Assembly: GCF_000023585.1 (NCBI RefSeq)
Contig: NC_012914.1
Span: forward strand, 1,078,001 to 1,142,000
Length of the DNA: 64,000 nt
Reading direction: 5' to 3'
Source of the DNA: Paenibacillus sp. JDR-2
GTDB taxonomy: Bacteria > Bacillota > Bacilli > Paenibacillales > Paenibacillaceae
Shown here: piece by piece, positions 49,578 through 58,948 of the stretch
How the letters are laid out: each line of letters opens with the position of its first letter
Numbering within the stretch: the stretch's first letter is position 1
Made by a program: the position numbers and the translations under genes
Notes under the pieces: generated by a model
What the model was told of the DNA's origin: nothing
Databases searched by the model: none
Seen by the model: the letters and a program-made list of their open reading frames with translations, nothing else

Positions 49578-50531
49578 GTGAAAGAAACAGCTTTACAGCT
49601 ACCTGCACAACAAGAAAAACGCCGTGTTTCAAGGAAAAGCTGGAACATGAAACGCAATTGGCCCCTGCACGTGATGCTCCTGCCGGCGCTTGTTCTCGTC
49701 ATTATTTTCCAGTACATTCCGATGGCCGGAATCGTAATCGCGTTCCAGGATTTCAAGCCTTGGAAAGGGTTAACCGGATCTGAATGGGTCGGCCTAGACA
49801 ACTTCCGGTTTCTGTTCAAGTATCCGGATATCGGTCAGGTGATTTGGAATACGCTTGTCATCGCTTTTTTCAAAATGGCAGCCGGACTTATCGTTCCGTT
49901 CCTGTTCGCCATTCTGCTTAACGAGGTCAGGCTGATGGCCTTCAAACGGTTTACGCAGACGCTTGTCTATCTGCCGCATTTCCTGTCCTGGGTTATTCTC
50001 GGGGGCATTCTGCTCGATATTCTCGCTCCGGACGGGGGACTCGTGAATAAAGCCGTAACGGCGCTGGGATTTGAACCGGTCTTCTTCCTCGGGGACAACA
50101 ACTGGTTCCGCTTCACGCTTATTGTCAGCGACGTCTGGAAGGAATTCGGCTTCGGAACAATCGTCTTCCTGGCGGCGCTGGCGGGGATCAATCCGGCGCT
50201 TTACGAAGCGGCGGAGGTGGACGGGGCGTCAAGGCTGAAGCAGACCATTCACATTACGATGCCGGCGCTGATGCCGATCACCATCGTGCTTGGAACCTTG
50301 TCGATCGGCAATATTTTGAATGCCGGGTTTGATCAGGTGTTTAACCTGTACAACCCTCTCGTGATGGAGAAGGGAGATATTATCGACACCTTCGTTTATA
50401 GGCTGGGGATATTAAACGGGAAAATGAGCTTCGCCACAACGGTTGGATTGTTCAAATCCGTCGTAGCGACGATTCTCATCGCGACATCTTACCGGTTGGC
50501 CTATAAATTTGCGAATTATCGCGTCTTCTAA
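49578..50531 (+). CDS. LplB-type ABC sugar permease (glucan locus)
   Basis: 317 residues, six TM helices, EAA loop (EAAEVDGASRLKQTIHITMPALMP). The GTG at 49578 is favoured because GGAGG (49565-49569) is 8 nt upstream; the ATG at 49563 overlaps that site. First gene of permease-permease-glucanase order. No ATPase nearby. Confidence 0.92.
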   Translation: MKETALQLPAQQEKRRVSRKSWNMKRNWPLHVMLLPALVLVIIFQYIPMAGIVIAFQDFKPWKGLTGSEWVGLDNFRFLFKYPDIGQVIWNTLVIAFFKMAAGLIVPFLFAILLNEVRLMAFKRFTQTLVYLPHFLSWVILGGILLDILAPDGGLVNKAVTALGFEPVFFLGDNNWFRFTLIVSDVWKEFGFGTIVFLAALAGINPALYEAAEVDGASRLKQTIHITMPALMPITIVLGTLSIGNILNAGFDQVFNLYNPLVMEKGDIIDTFVYRLGILNGKMSFATTVGLFKSVVATILIATSYRLAYKFANYRVF

Positions 50532-50544
50532 GGAGGTTCTACTT

Positions 50545-51423
50545 TTGTACCACAAAACGTTAGGCTACAAAATTTTCAGCATCGGCAACTATGTGTTTCT
50601 TGGCCTTTTGTCGCTTCTATGCATCTTGCCTATTATTCATATTCTGGCTGTATCGTTCAGCAGCATGGCGCCTGCCTCGTCCAATCTCGTAGGCTTCTGG
50701 CCGATCGGCTTTACGACGGATGCTTACGAGAAAACGTTCGGCAATTCCAATTTCCTGAACTCGCTTGGCGTTTCGGTAATGAGAACCGTATTATCCACGG
50801 TAATCGGCATGGCTCTCTGCCTGATGACCGCTTATCCGCTGTCGAAGGAGGATCTTCATTTCCGGGGCCGCACGATGTATGTCTGGATCTTTGTCTTTAC
50901 CATTTTGTTCAGCGGAGGCTTGATCCCAAGCTATATCCTGGTTCAAAAGATCGGACTGATGGATTCCATCTGGGCGTTAGTGCTGCCCGGCGCGGTGTCG
51001 GTATGGAACGTCATACTGATGCTGAACTTTTTCAGAGGCCTGCCGAAGGAGCTGGAGGAAGCGGCTTATCTGGACGGGGCGGGACAACTGAAGACGCTGG
51101 TGCTGGTATTTATACCGCTGTCGATGCCGTCCATCGCGACTTTGTCGCTGTTCACGATGGTTTATCAATGGAACTCCTGGTTCGACGGGATGATCTATAT
51201 GCGGGATATCAAGGATTATCCGCTGGCGTCGCTCCTCCAGACGATTATCGTCCAGCAGGATTTCAGCAAGATCAACGTCGATCCGAAGCAGCTCGAGAAC
51301 ATTTCGCAGCGTACGGTACGGGCCGCGCAAATTTTTATCGGCGCGCTTCCGATTTTGCTCGTTTATCCGTTTCTGCAGCGGTTCTTTGTTAAAGGGATGG
51401 TCATCGGCGCGGTAAAAGAGTAG
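50545..51423 (+). CDS. LplC/YtcP-type ABC sugar permease (glucan locus)
   Basis: 292 residues, six TM helices, EAA loop (EAAYLDGAGQLKTLVLVFIPLSMP), end RFFVKGMVIGAVKE. TTG start with AAGGAGG 7 nt upstream, 13 bp after the first permease; an in-frame ATG further up lies inside that gene. Confidence 0.92.
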   Translation: MYHKTLGYKIFSIGNYVFLGLLSLLCILPIIHILAVSFSSMAPASSNLVGFWPIGFTTDAYEKTFGNSNFLNSLGVSVMRTVLSTVIGMALCLMTAYPLSKEDLHFRGRTMYVWIFVFTILFSGGLIPSYILVQKIGLMDSIWALVLPGAVSVWNVILMLNFFRGLPKELEEAAYLDGAGQLKTLVLVFIPLSMPSIATLSLFTMVYQWNSWFDGMIYMRDIKDYPLASLLQTIIVQQDFSKINVDPKQLENISQRTVRAAQIFIGALPILLVYPFLQRFFVKGMVIGAVKE

Positions 51424-51486
51424 CGATAGGCAAAGGAGGGGCCGCTTGATGCGGCCCCGACCATGTAAACCATTGGGGAGGTAACT

Positions 51487-54400
51487 ATGTTAAAGAAGAG
51501 ATTATCGCAATTAACGGCCTGCAGTCTGCTGGCAGCCACTCTTAGCCCGCTTGTTGGAGGGACAGCGATTCATGCCTCGGAAGCGGCTGGGGCAACTTCG
51601 TTTAAGGATCTGGGGGGACATTGGGCGGAATCCGCCGTCAATCGCATGGTTTCGTTTGGTATTGTAAGCGGTTACGAAAATGGCGCGTTTAAGCCTGGCT
51701 CGCCAATCAGCCGTGCCGAGTTTATTGCCATGCTGGACCGCATATTTGGATTCGCCGGACAAGAAGAAGCCGGATTCCAGGATGTATCGCCGGATGCCTG
51801 GTATTCCGACGCGGTGAAGAGATCAAGCGGTTCCGGCATTGTTCAAGGCGTGGACGCGAAGCATTTTGCTCCAAACGCCAGCATTACGCGGGAAGATGCG
51901 GCGGTCATGATTGACCGGGCGTTCGAGCTCTCGACGGGTTCGGAATCCGAAACGCAGCTTCAGCAGTTCAAGGATTTAGCGGATGTTTCCGGCTATGCCA
52001 AGAAAGCGCTTACTTACTTGGCGAGCGAAAAACATATAAAAGGCTATAACGGCAAGCTTCAGCCGAAGTCGCCGATTACGCGCGCCGAATCGGCCGTGCT
52101 TTTGTCCGGCATGATCGGGGATTTGGTTGCAAAGCCGGGCAAGTACGACGCTGCGCAAGTGGAAGGCAATCTCATTATTCGCTCCACGGATGTTACTGTC
52201 GACCGTACGGCGGTGTACGGAAACCTGCTGCTTGCCGAAGGGATTAAAGAAGGCGATGCGACGCTTAAGGGCGTAACCGTTACGGGCAAGACCGTTATTA
52301 AGGGCGGCGGAAGCCATTCGGTTGTTTTTGACGGCGCCAAGCTGAAGGATGTGCTCATTAACAAGCCAGGCGGAGCGGTCCGCGTTGTTTTCTCAAACGG
52401 AACGACGGCGGATCAGGTCCTTATCCAGCATCCGACGGACTTCGAATGGTCGGCGGATAGCCGCGTAGGAAACCTTCAGGTCCAGTCCGGCGGCGTGACG
52501 GTGAATGACAAAGCCATGCCGGCAGGCACGAAAACCACCCTTGGTACGGGTTCTGAGGGAACAACCAATCCTCCGGCAACCAACCCGCCGGAAGCCTCCG
52601 GGGAGAAGCCCGTGCCGCCTACAACGATAGCGGATAACGAGTGGAAGCTCGTATGGAATGACGAATTCAACCAATCAACGATTGATTCAAGCAAGTGGAC
52701 GGTTCAAGATACCGGCGTTGTTTACAATAACGAGCTTGAGTACTACAAACCGGATAATGCGGTCATTGAACGGGATGGCGACCGCAGCGTCCTGAGCATT
52801 AAAGCGAAGAAAGAAGAACATAAAGGCAGCCATTACACCTCCGCGAAGCTCATCACCAAGGAAAAAGGCGACTGGACCTACGGCAAAGTGGTTGTCCGCG
52901 CCAAGCTTCCGGTTCAGCAGGGGATGTGGCCGGCGATTTGGCTGCTGCCAACCGATGAAGCCCATTACGGCGGCTGGCCGGCTTCCGGCGAAATTGATCT
53001 GATGGAGCTGATTGGCGGGGCGAACAAGAACCGCGTCTTCGGTACCCTTCATTACGACAGCGTACAGGCGGACGGCTCGCATGGCTCCGACCAAAGCAGC
53101 CATGTATTGCCGGAGGGCAAGACCTATGCCGACGACTACCATGATTTTCAGCTGGAATGGCTGCCGGGCGTAATCCGTTTCTATGTCGACGGCCAGCTTT
53201 ATCATGAAGTGAGAGACTGGAAAACCAAAGGCCCGGGGCAGCCGGAATATTATACGTACCCCGCGCCGTTTGACCGCCCGTTCTATCTCATTTTGAATCT
53301 GGCGGTTGGCGGTGATTGGCCGGGTTCGCCAAACGGCGATTTTACGGCTGATCAAATGAATGTCGACTTCGTAAGGGTGTATGAATACAAGAACCTGGAC
53401 AGCTGGGAGGATGTAACGGGCAATCCGCCGGAGCCGTCCCCCAAGCGCGAACCGCAGGCTGACGGCAATCTGTTGTATAACGAAAAGTTTACGCAGTCAA
53501 CGGATGCAAACGGCGTGCCGCAGGATTGGCAGTTCCTTCTTAACGCCGGCGGTTCAGGCCAAGCGGCCGTCGTGGACGATGCTTCCAAAGGAAAAGCGGC
53601 AAAGATCGCAATCGATAACGGCGGTACGGAGATTTACTCCGTTCAGCTGACGCAAATGCCGGTATATTTGCAGAAGGGCAAAAAGTATAAGGTCACGTAT
53701 GAGGCAAAAGCCGACGAGGCCCGCACGATAATGTCGAAGGTAAATCAGTTCGAGAAGAGCTGGAAAAATTATTCCGGCGAGCAATACGGCAATCTGACAA
53801 CCCAATGGCAGTCTTATGAATATACGTTCGACATGCTGGAGAGCACGGACAACAATGCGAGATTCGAGTTTAATCTTGGGAAAAACGCGGCGGCCGTCTA
53901 TATTGCAAACGTGAAGCTGGTTGAGATCGGCGATGCCTCCCCGCAGCCGGAGGTGCCGGGTGAACGGACCGCGCTGGCGGACGGCAATCTGATCTATAAC
54001 GGTACGTTTGATCAAGGAAGAGACCGTCTTGCTTTTTGGACCAAGTCCGTTGCTCCGGGTGCGGAAGCTGCGGTCAGCGTGAATAACTTCCTTGCGTTTC
54101 CGATTTATGAGCGGCAGCTGGTTGTTGATGTGAAGGATGGTGGCACGAATGCGGAAGCCGTAACGGTCTCCCAGCCTGGGCTGGCGCTTGCAGGGAACAG
54201 CGAATACGGCATTTCTTTTGAGGCCAAGGCCGATGCGCCGCGGAGTATGATGGTTGAACTGGCAGGCGATCATTCCGCTACCTACCCTGGCGGCAACGCC
54301 GTATCGCTTGGCACTAAGCTGCAAACCTACTCGCTGGAAGCGGTATTGGGGGATGGCGCGGATACGGCGGAAGCTGAGCTGAAGCTGCTGTTCGGCGGCG

Positions 54401-55788
54401 AGAGCGGTACGGTCTATGTCGACAACGTCCGGCTGGTGAAGCGCGGCGAGCCGATTACGGTAGCGGGCTATACTCATATTCCGGCAGCAAACGCATGGGA
54501 GATGCAGGGGCTGCAGCTCGAAAATGCAAGCGAAGGCGGCAAAAACGTCGCTTACATGGATGAAGGCGATACGCTCAAGTACAAAATCGGCGTAACCCGT
54601 TCCGCTGAATACCAGTTCTCGGCCAGAGTGGCAAGCGGTCAGGAGCAGTCGCAAATCCGCCTGCGGATCAAAGACGAGAATGGTTCCGTTGTCTCGCAGT
54701 CGAGTTATGAATTCGGCAATACCGGCGGCTGGCAGACCTATCAGACCGTCTATATGAGACCTGCCGCGCTGGAAGCGGGACATGACTATTACGTGGAATT
54801 CCAAGGCTACGACTACAATGCGCTTTGGGTAGATCTGTCGCCTAACTTGGTTCAGAACGGCGGATTCGATACGAATCTTAACGGCTGGAATCTGAATGCG
54901 GGAGATTCGGCGACGATGAGCCGCTCGGATGAAGGAAGCCTGATTGCGGCGCTTCCCGGAACAAGCGCGAATTGGTGGGACGCTACGCTTCAGCAGGAGC
55001 AGCTTAAGATCGAGAAGGGCAAGTCTTACAGGCTGGAGTTTGATGCTTCCGCTTCTACCGAGAAAGCCGTGCAGGTTGTTGTCTCGCAGAGCAGCGGCGA
55101 TTTCGCCAAATATTTGGAGGACACCGCCCAGCTTTCCGCAGACCGCAAGCATTACGCGTACTCTTTTGCAATGGCCGGCGATTCCGATCCTTCGTCCGTG
55201 CTGGTGTTCGGGCTGGGCAATCCGGCGGGCGCCGCAGGCGGGCATTCGGTAACGTTCGATAACGTACTGCTCTACGAGGTTAATGCTTCCGCGGAGAGCG
55301 GCGGCCAGCCTACGAACGTCAATCTGCTGCAAAACGGCAATTTCGCGAACGGCCTCGCTGGCTGGTTCTCTTATACGGCGGCTCCGGGCGAGCTTGCGAT
55401 CGGGGCTAACAACGGAAAGCTGGAGGCTTCGATCGGCGCGGCGGGCGATAACCCTTGGGACCGCCAGGTTATTCAGGAAGGCTTCGCTATTCAGCAGGGA
55501 AGCAAGTATGCGTTTAGCTTCAAAGCGAAAGCCAGCACGGCAAGGAAGCTGGGGCTTGGCATCGGGTGGGTAGATGTGCCGGCAGGTTATGCTTGGCATG
55601 GCTATTACGGACAGCAGGTGGATTTGACGGAAGAGGAGCAGACCTTTACGTTCACCTTTGACGTGACCGATCAGGGGTATAATACGTCCCGCATCTCCTT
55701 CGATATGGGCAATATCGCAGGCGGCAACGCCGGTAACGCGACGATTACGATCTCGGACGTTAGCTTGGTCAATCTGGGGCCGATTTAA
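51487..55788 (+). CDS. S-layer-anchored GH16 beta-1,3-glucanase with multiple carbohydrate-binding modules
   Basis: 1433 residues. Signal peptide about 1-31; three SLH domains (about 37-90, 96-155, 158-212), each with an (I/F)xD...G-style motif and an (I)(S/T)RAE-type motif; a beta-rich region with a Pro-rich linker to about 378; GH16 domain at about 382-640 with catalytic E502-I-D504-L-M-E507 (ExDxxE, as in laminarinases). Four CBM4/9-like domains follow, starting at about 656, 835, 1120 and 1280 (each with N-L-x-x-N-G/E-x-F), plus a CBM6-like unit near 995-1115. Attached to the wall through SLH, it would cut beta-1,3-glucan and hold it by the CBMs. It follows the permeases by 63 bp and precedes a lichenase. 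Confidence 0.93.
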   Translation: MLKKRLSQLTACSLLAATLSPLVGGTAIHASEAAGATSFKDLGGHWAESAVNRMVSFGIVSGYENGAFKPGSPISRAEFIAMLDRIFGFAGQEEAGFQDVSPDAWYSDAVKRSSGSGIVQGVDAKHFAPNASITREDAAVMIDRAFELSTGSESETQLQQFKDLADVSGYAKKALTYLASEKHIKGYNGKLQPKSPITRAESAVLLSGMIGDLVAKPGKYDAAQVEGNLIIRSTDVTVDRTAVYGNLLLAEGIKEGDATLKGVTVTGKTVIKGGGSHSVVFDGAKLKDVLINKPGGAVRVVFSNGTTADQVLIQHPTDFEWSADSRVGNLQVQSGGVTVNDKAMPAGTKTTLGTGSEGTTNPPATNPPEASGEKPVPPTTIADNEWKLVWNDEFNQSTIDSSKWTVQDTGVVYNNELEYYKPDNAVIERDGDRSVLSIKAKKEEHKGSHYTSAKLITKEKGDWTYGKVVVRAKLPVQQGMWPAIWLLPTDEAHYGGWPASGEIDLMELIGGANKNRVFGTLHYDSVQADGSHGSDQSSHVLPEGKTYADDYHDFQLEWLPGVIRFYVDGQLYHEVRDWKTKGPGQPEYYTYPAPFDRPFYLILNLAVGGDWPGSPNGDFTADQMNVDFVRVYEYKNLDSWEDVTGNPPEPSPKREPQADGNLLYNEKFTQSTDANGVPQDWQFLLNAGGSGQAAVVDDASKGKAAKIAIDNGGTEIYSVQLTQMPVYLQKGKKYKVTYEAKADEARTIMSKVNQFEKSWKNYSGEQYGNLTTQWQSYEYTFDMLESTDNNARFEFNLGKNAAAVYIANVKLVEIGDASPQPEVPGERTALADGNLIYNGTFDQGRDRLAFWTKSVAPGAEAAVSVNNFLAFPIYERQLVVDVKDGGTNAEAVTVSQPGLALAGNSEYGISFEAKADAPRSMMVELAGDHSATYPGGNAVSLGTKLQTYSLEAVLGDGADTAEAELKLLFGGESGTVYVDNVRLVKRGEPITVAGYTHIPAANAWEMQGLQLENASEGGKNVAYMDEGDTLKYKIGVTRSAEYQFSARVASGQEQSQIRLRIKDENGSVVSQSSYEFGNTGGWQTYQTVYMRPAALEAGHDYYVEFQGYDYNALWVDLSPNLVQNGGFDTNLNGWNLNAGDSATMSRSDEGSLIAALPGTSANWWDATLQQEQLKIEKGKSYRLEFDASASTEKAVQVVVSQSSGDFAKYLEDTAQLSADRKHYAYSFAMAGDSDPSSVLVFGLGNPAGAAGGHSVTFDNVLLYEVNASAESGGQPTNVNLLQNGNFANGLAGWFSYTAAPGELAIGANNGKLEASIGAAGDNPWDRQVIQEGFAIQQGSKYAFSFKAKASTARKLGLGIGWVDVPAGYAWHGYYGQQVDLTEEEQTFTFTFDVTDQGYNTSRISFDMGNIAGGNAGNATITISDVSLVNLGPI

Positions 55789-55881
55789 CGCCATTTTATA
55801 GATCGAAAGCTTGGTGCTGGGGGAGGGGATAAGCGGAGGCGGCAGGCAATTACAAGGCACGATAAAATCCGGAGGTGTTCC

Positions 55882-56595
55882 ATGAAAAAGAAAGCATCCC
55901 TTCTTATGGCCGGTTCGGCGATTGTATCGATGTTGTTTGTCTCAAGCTCTTACGGGGCTACGGAATTTTGGGAGCCTTTGACGTATTATAATCCCGCTAC
56001 CTGGCAGAAGGCGGACGGCTACTCGAACGGCGGCATGTTCAACTGTACCTGGCGGGCGAACAACGTAAGCTTCACAAGCGACGGGCATTTGAAGCTGGGC
56101 TTGACCAGCTCCGCCTACAACGTGTTTGACTGCGCCGAGTACCGTTCCGTCTACAAATACGGTTACGGTCTGTACGAGGTCAGCATGAAGCCGGCGAAAA
56201 ATACGGGTATCGTCTCTTCCTTCTTCACTTATACCGGTCCGGCCGACGGTACGCCATGGGATGAGATCGACATTGAATTCCTTGGCAAGGATACGACCAA
56301 AGTACAGTTCAACTACTTCACGAACGGCGTTGGCGGCCATGAAAAAATCGTTGATCTCGGCTTTGATGCGTCGCAGGGCTTCCATACTTACGCGTTCAAT
56401 TGGCAAGCCGGGTCAATCAAATGGTACGTGGACGGGGTACTGAAGCATACGGCAACCTCCAACATCCCAAGCAATCCCGGCAAAATCATGATGAATATCT
56501 GGAACGGCACGGGAGTCGACAGCTGGCTCGGAGCCTACAACGGCGCCAATCCGCTTTATGCCGAGTACGATTGGATGAAATATACGAGCAACTAG
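55882..56595 (+). CDS. bglS: Beta-1,3-1,4-glucanase (lichenase), GH16
   Basis: 237 residues, the usual length of Bacillus lichenases. Signal peptide about 1-25 (SSSYGA), GH16 jelly roll with catalytic D-E128-I-D130-I-E132-F in the compact EIDIEF form diagnostic of lichenases, and the tail YAEYDWMKYTSN. It hydrolyses mixed-linked beta-glucan (lichenan, cereal glucan), feeding the importer of this locus. It lies 93 bp after the SLH-glucanase and a strong terminator follows. Confidence 0.95.
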   Translation: MKKKASLLMAGSAIVSMLFVSSSYGATEFWEPLTYYNPATWQKADGYSNGGMFNCTWRANNVSFTSDGHLKLGLTSSAYNVFDCAEYRSVYKYGYGLYEVSMKPAKNTGIVSSFFTYTGPADGTPWDEIDIEFLGKDTTKVQFNYFTNGVGGHEKIVDLGFDASQGFHTYAFNWQAGSIKWYVDGVLKHTATSNIPSNPGKIMMNIWNGTGVDSWLGAYNGANPLYAEYDWMKYTSN

Positions 56596-56603
56596 TTTGG
56601 CGT

Positions 56604-56634
56604 AACGGTACAGGGGAACCTGTACCGTTTTTTT
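56604..56634 (+). terminator. Rho-independent terminator
   Basis: AACGGTACAGG, loop GGAA, CCTGTACCGTT, then a T run. Closes the permease-glucanase-lichenase operon. Confidence 0.92.
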
Positions 56635-56751
56635 CTTGCTTCGGTCTGTCTGTCCCTAGCCCCTCAGGGGATATATTCCAACTGACACGGAGAGCTGGTT
56701 ACAGTAAAATTTTAAGGATGCATATTCAATTTCCAACATCCTAAAGAAGTG

Positions 56752-56777
56752 CAATCGATGTTGCAATCTTAGTATAG
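56752..56777 (+). promoter_or_regulatory. Candidate regulator site/promoter, copy 2
   Basis: CAATCGATGTTGCAATCTTA and the following GTATAGA resemble 49458-49488. It lies 60-86 bp upstream of the binding-protein start, a usual activator or promoter position. Confidence 0.5.
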
Positions 56778-56837
56778 AACGGGGTTGCCCTACTCCTTAA
56801 TATAAGTCCTGTAAGCCAATACATTGCACTGGGGGAA

Positions 56838-58568
56838 ATGCAGTTGAAGGAACAAAAGAGAAAGTTGCTGCCGACCATGGTACTTGCGGGAGTGATCTCC
56901 CTTACGGCGATTACAAGCGCATGCGGCAACAATAACAATGCACCGGACAATGCGAATGCGGGCAAAGAGCCAAGCAACACGGCTGCCGCTGGGAACACGA
57001 ATGCGGGCGCGGAAGCAAAAGACGTCAAATTCGATCCTCCGATTACGATTACTTATTTGCGTCCATGGGGCCCGGATGTCAAATTCAAATCGGGCGAAGA
57101 CCAGGACAATAACGTTCATACGAAATGGGCGCTTGATAAATTCGGCATTCAGCTCAAGAATCAGTGGATTGCTCCTTCCACGAATAATGCCTTTGAAACG
57201 AAGCTTCGCTTGTCTCTGGCAACAAACGAAAAAATGCCGGATATTATTTCGTACCGCGGTGACTTCACGCTGGTAAGAGAGCTGATTGATTCCGGCCGCT
57301 TCGTTGATGCAGGCGAGCTGTTCGACAAATATGCGAGCCAGGTATGGAAGGATGCGATGAACGAGGATCCAACCGTATGGTACCCGTACATGGAGGACGG
57401 CAAGCGAATTGGCATACCGATTCTGGATTACGCTTACAATGGCGACCCGGTTATGTGGATCCGCGAGGATTGGATGCAGAAGCTTGGACTGCCCGCGCCA
57501 AAGACATTGGATGATCTCGAAAAAGTGATGGACGCCTTCACGAACCAGGATCCGGACGGCAACGGCAAGAAGGATACTTACGGTCTCGCAATCGGCTTCA
57601 AGAACTGGATTAATACATGGATGTCGGACGCGGGCTGGATCTTTGGCGCTTACGGCACAATGCCTAACCAATGGAACAAAACCGCGGACGGCAAGCTCGA
57701 ATACGGCTCCGTAACCGAAGGCTCCAAGAAGGCGCTGGCCACGCTTCAAAGCTGGATGAGCAAAGGCTATCTGCCAACCGAAGCGGGTCTCTATGACGAG
57801 ACGAAAGCGGCGGAAGACTTCACGGCGGGCAAAGCGGGTATCGTTGTTGGTCCTCACTGGATGCCGGCATGGCCGCTGGAAGACGTGAAGAAGAACAATA
57901 AAGACGCACAGTATAAAGCCTATCCGCTGCCAGCGGGACCAGACGGCAAAGTGGGACGTCACGGTACGTCGAACTCCAACGGCGTTGTCTTGATTAATGC
58001 CGAGATGGAGCATCCGGAAGCGTTCTTCGCTTACCAGAATTACCTGTTCGAGCAATACGCGAATCCGCAGGCTGGCGGAGAATTCGAGAACGGTCTTGCC
58101 GAAGGCTACGACTGGGTTATGGTAGACGGCCAGGTGAAGACGGACGCGGCAAGCACGGGCGGTTACGCACCTGAGAAATATACGCTGACGTTTGACGGCG
58201 CGCGTATTCCAAGCTTGAACATGCAAGTGCTGTCGAAGCTGGCGAACGGCGAAGAAGCGACTACTCCATTCGAGAAGAAGCTTAAGCTGAGCTCACCGCA
58301 GCCTCTCCTGGAAGCAGCTAAGATTGTACAGGAGCAGAAGGATTCCGTTCTGCCTCAAATGTTCACGGGGGCTCCGACCAAGACCATGCAGACAAGCAAC
58401 GATATTCTGGGCAAGATGGAGAAGGATACCTTCTCGCAAATCATCTACGGCAAAGCTCCGGTTGATTCCTTCGACAAATTCGTGGAGAAGTGGAAATCCT
58501 CCGGCGGCGATAAAATCACCCAGGAAGTAAACGAGTGGTACCAATCCGTCAGCGGCGGAACAAAATAA
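56838..58568 (+). CDS. ABC sugar-type solute-binding lipoprotein (glucan locus)
   Basis: 576 residues. Lipobox ITSAC (Cys near 30), Asn/Ala-rich tether to about 58, then a family-1 binding fold (TITYLRPWGPDVKF; EDWMQKLGLPAPKTLDDL; GLAIGFKNWINTWMSDAGWIFG). Unlike the first-system proteins it has no DUF3502-like end and resembles the LplA/YtcQ group. An in-frame TTG at 56844 has better spacing from GGGGGA than the ATG at 56838, so the true start may be six bases later. Placed after the glucanase operon under its own promoter. Confidence 0.9.
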   Translation: MQLKEQKRKLLPTMVLAGVISLTAITSACGNNNNAPDNANAGKEPSNTAAAGNTNAGAEAKDVKFDPPITITYLRPWGPDVKFKSGEDQDNNVHTKWALDKFGIQLKNQWIAPSTNNAFETKLRLSLATNEKMPDIISYRGDFTLVRELIDSGRFVDAGELFDKYASQVWKDAMNEDPTVWYPYMEDGKRIGIPILDYAYNGDPVMWIREDWMQKLGLPAPKTLDDLEKVMDAFTNQDPDGNGKKDTYGLAIGFKNWINTWMSDAGWIFGAYGTMPNQWNKTADGKLEYGSVTEGSKKALATLQSWMSKGYLPTEAGLYDETKAAEDFTAGKAGIVVGPHWMPAWPLEDVKKNNKDAQYKAYPLPAGPDGKVGRHGTSNSNGVVLINAEMEHPEAFFAYQNYLFEQYANPQAGGEFENGLAEGYDWVMVDGQVKTDAASTGGYAPEKYTLTFDGARIPSLNMQVLSKLANGEEATTPFEKKLKLSSPQPLLEAAKIVQEQKDSVLPQMFTGAPTKTMQTSNDILGKMEKDTFSQIIYGKAPVDSFDKFVEKWKSSGGDKITQEVNEWYQSVSGGTK

Positions 58569-58582
58569 GTAAAATAAGTAAA

Positions 58583-58615
58583 AGACCGCCTCTCATATGT
58601 AGAGGCGGTTTTAGT
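58583..58615 (+). terminator. Rho-independent terminator
   Basis: ACCGCCTCT and AGAGGCGGT around CATATGT, followed by a T-rich tail. Ends the binding-protein gene. Confidence 0.9.
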
Positions 58616-58630
58616 TTTCCGCTCCCCCCT

Positions 58631-58876
58631 CTAATAGAGCAGGGTTCTTTGCGGCGTAACGCCCGAAAGGGCGCTCGAAGCTGGACGAAGCGGGCAGGCA
58701 CGGAGCAAGTGAGGGCTCTTGAGAAGCGTAGCGCTCGCCTTTGTTTTCAAAGTTTAACCTTAGACCAAAATAAAATTGGAAACTTTGAAAACAACAGCGA
58801 TCGAAAGAGCATTCACTTGCGTAGTGCCAGCCATTAGCGTAGTCCCCGCCCTTCAGCAACCACCAGTTACCCGCAA
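58631..58876 (+). repeat. Structured intergenic element X2 (candidate ncRNA or MITE-like)
   Basis: Second copy of element X1. Outer stem CAAGTGAGGGCTCTT (58706-58720) with AAGAGCATTCACTTG (58805-58819); inner stem GTTTTCAAAGTTT (58743-58755) with AAACTTTGAAAAC (58780-58792). The inner stem sequence has nothing in common with that of X1 (GTTTCCGGATTC) beyond its outermost bases, yet is perfectly paired. Flanking blocks (CTTTGCGGCGTAACG, GGCACGGAGCAAGTGA, CGCCTTTGTTT, a 43-nt identical stretch to 58832, CAGTTACCCGCAAC) are shared. An extra GCCC/GGGC hairpin (58661-58673) is private to X2. It lies between the terminator at 58583 and the kinase gene. Confidence 0.6.
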
Positions 58877-58948
58877 CAACCAACTCTTTTTTATGTTATA
58901 GTATTGGTTATTTAAAACGACTTACGCAAAATGACGGGGGAGCTTCAC

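Noticed and set aside
53554-55860. Very long open frame (768 codons) on the minus strand
   Set aside because: It is antisense to the SLH-GH16-CBM gene, lacks domains, is rich in Arg/Leu/Ile as expected for a complement of high-GC codons, and has no ribosome site. The plus-strand protein is clearly real.
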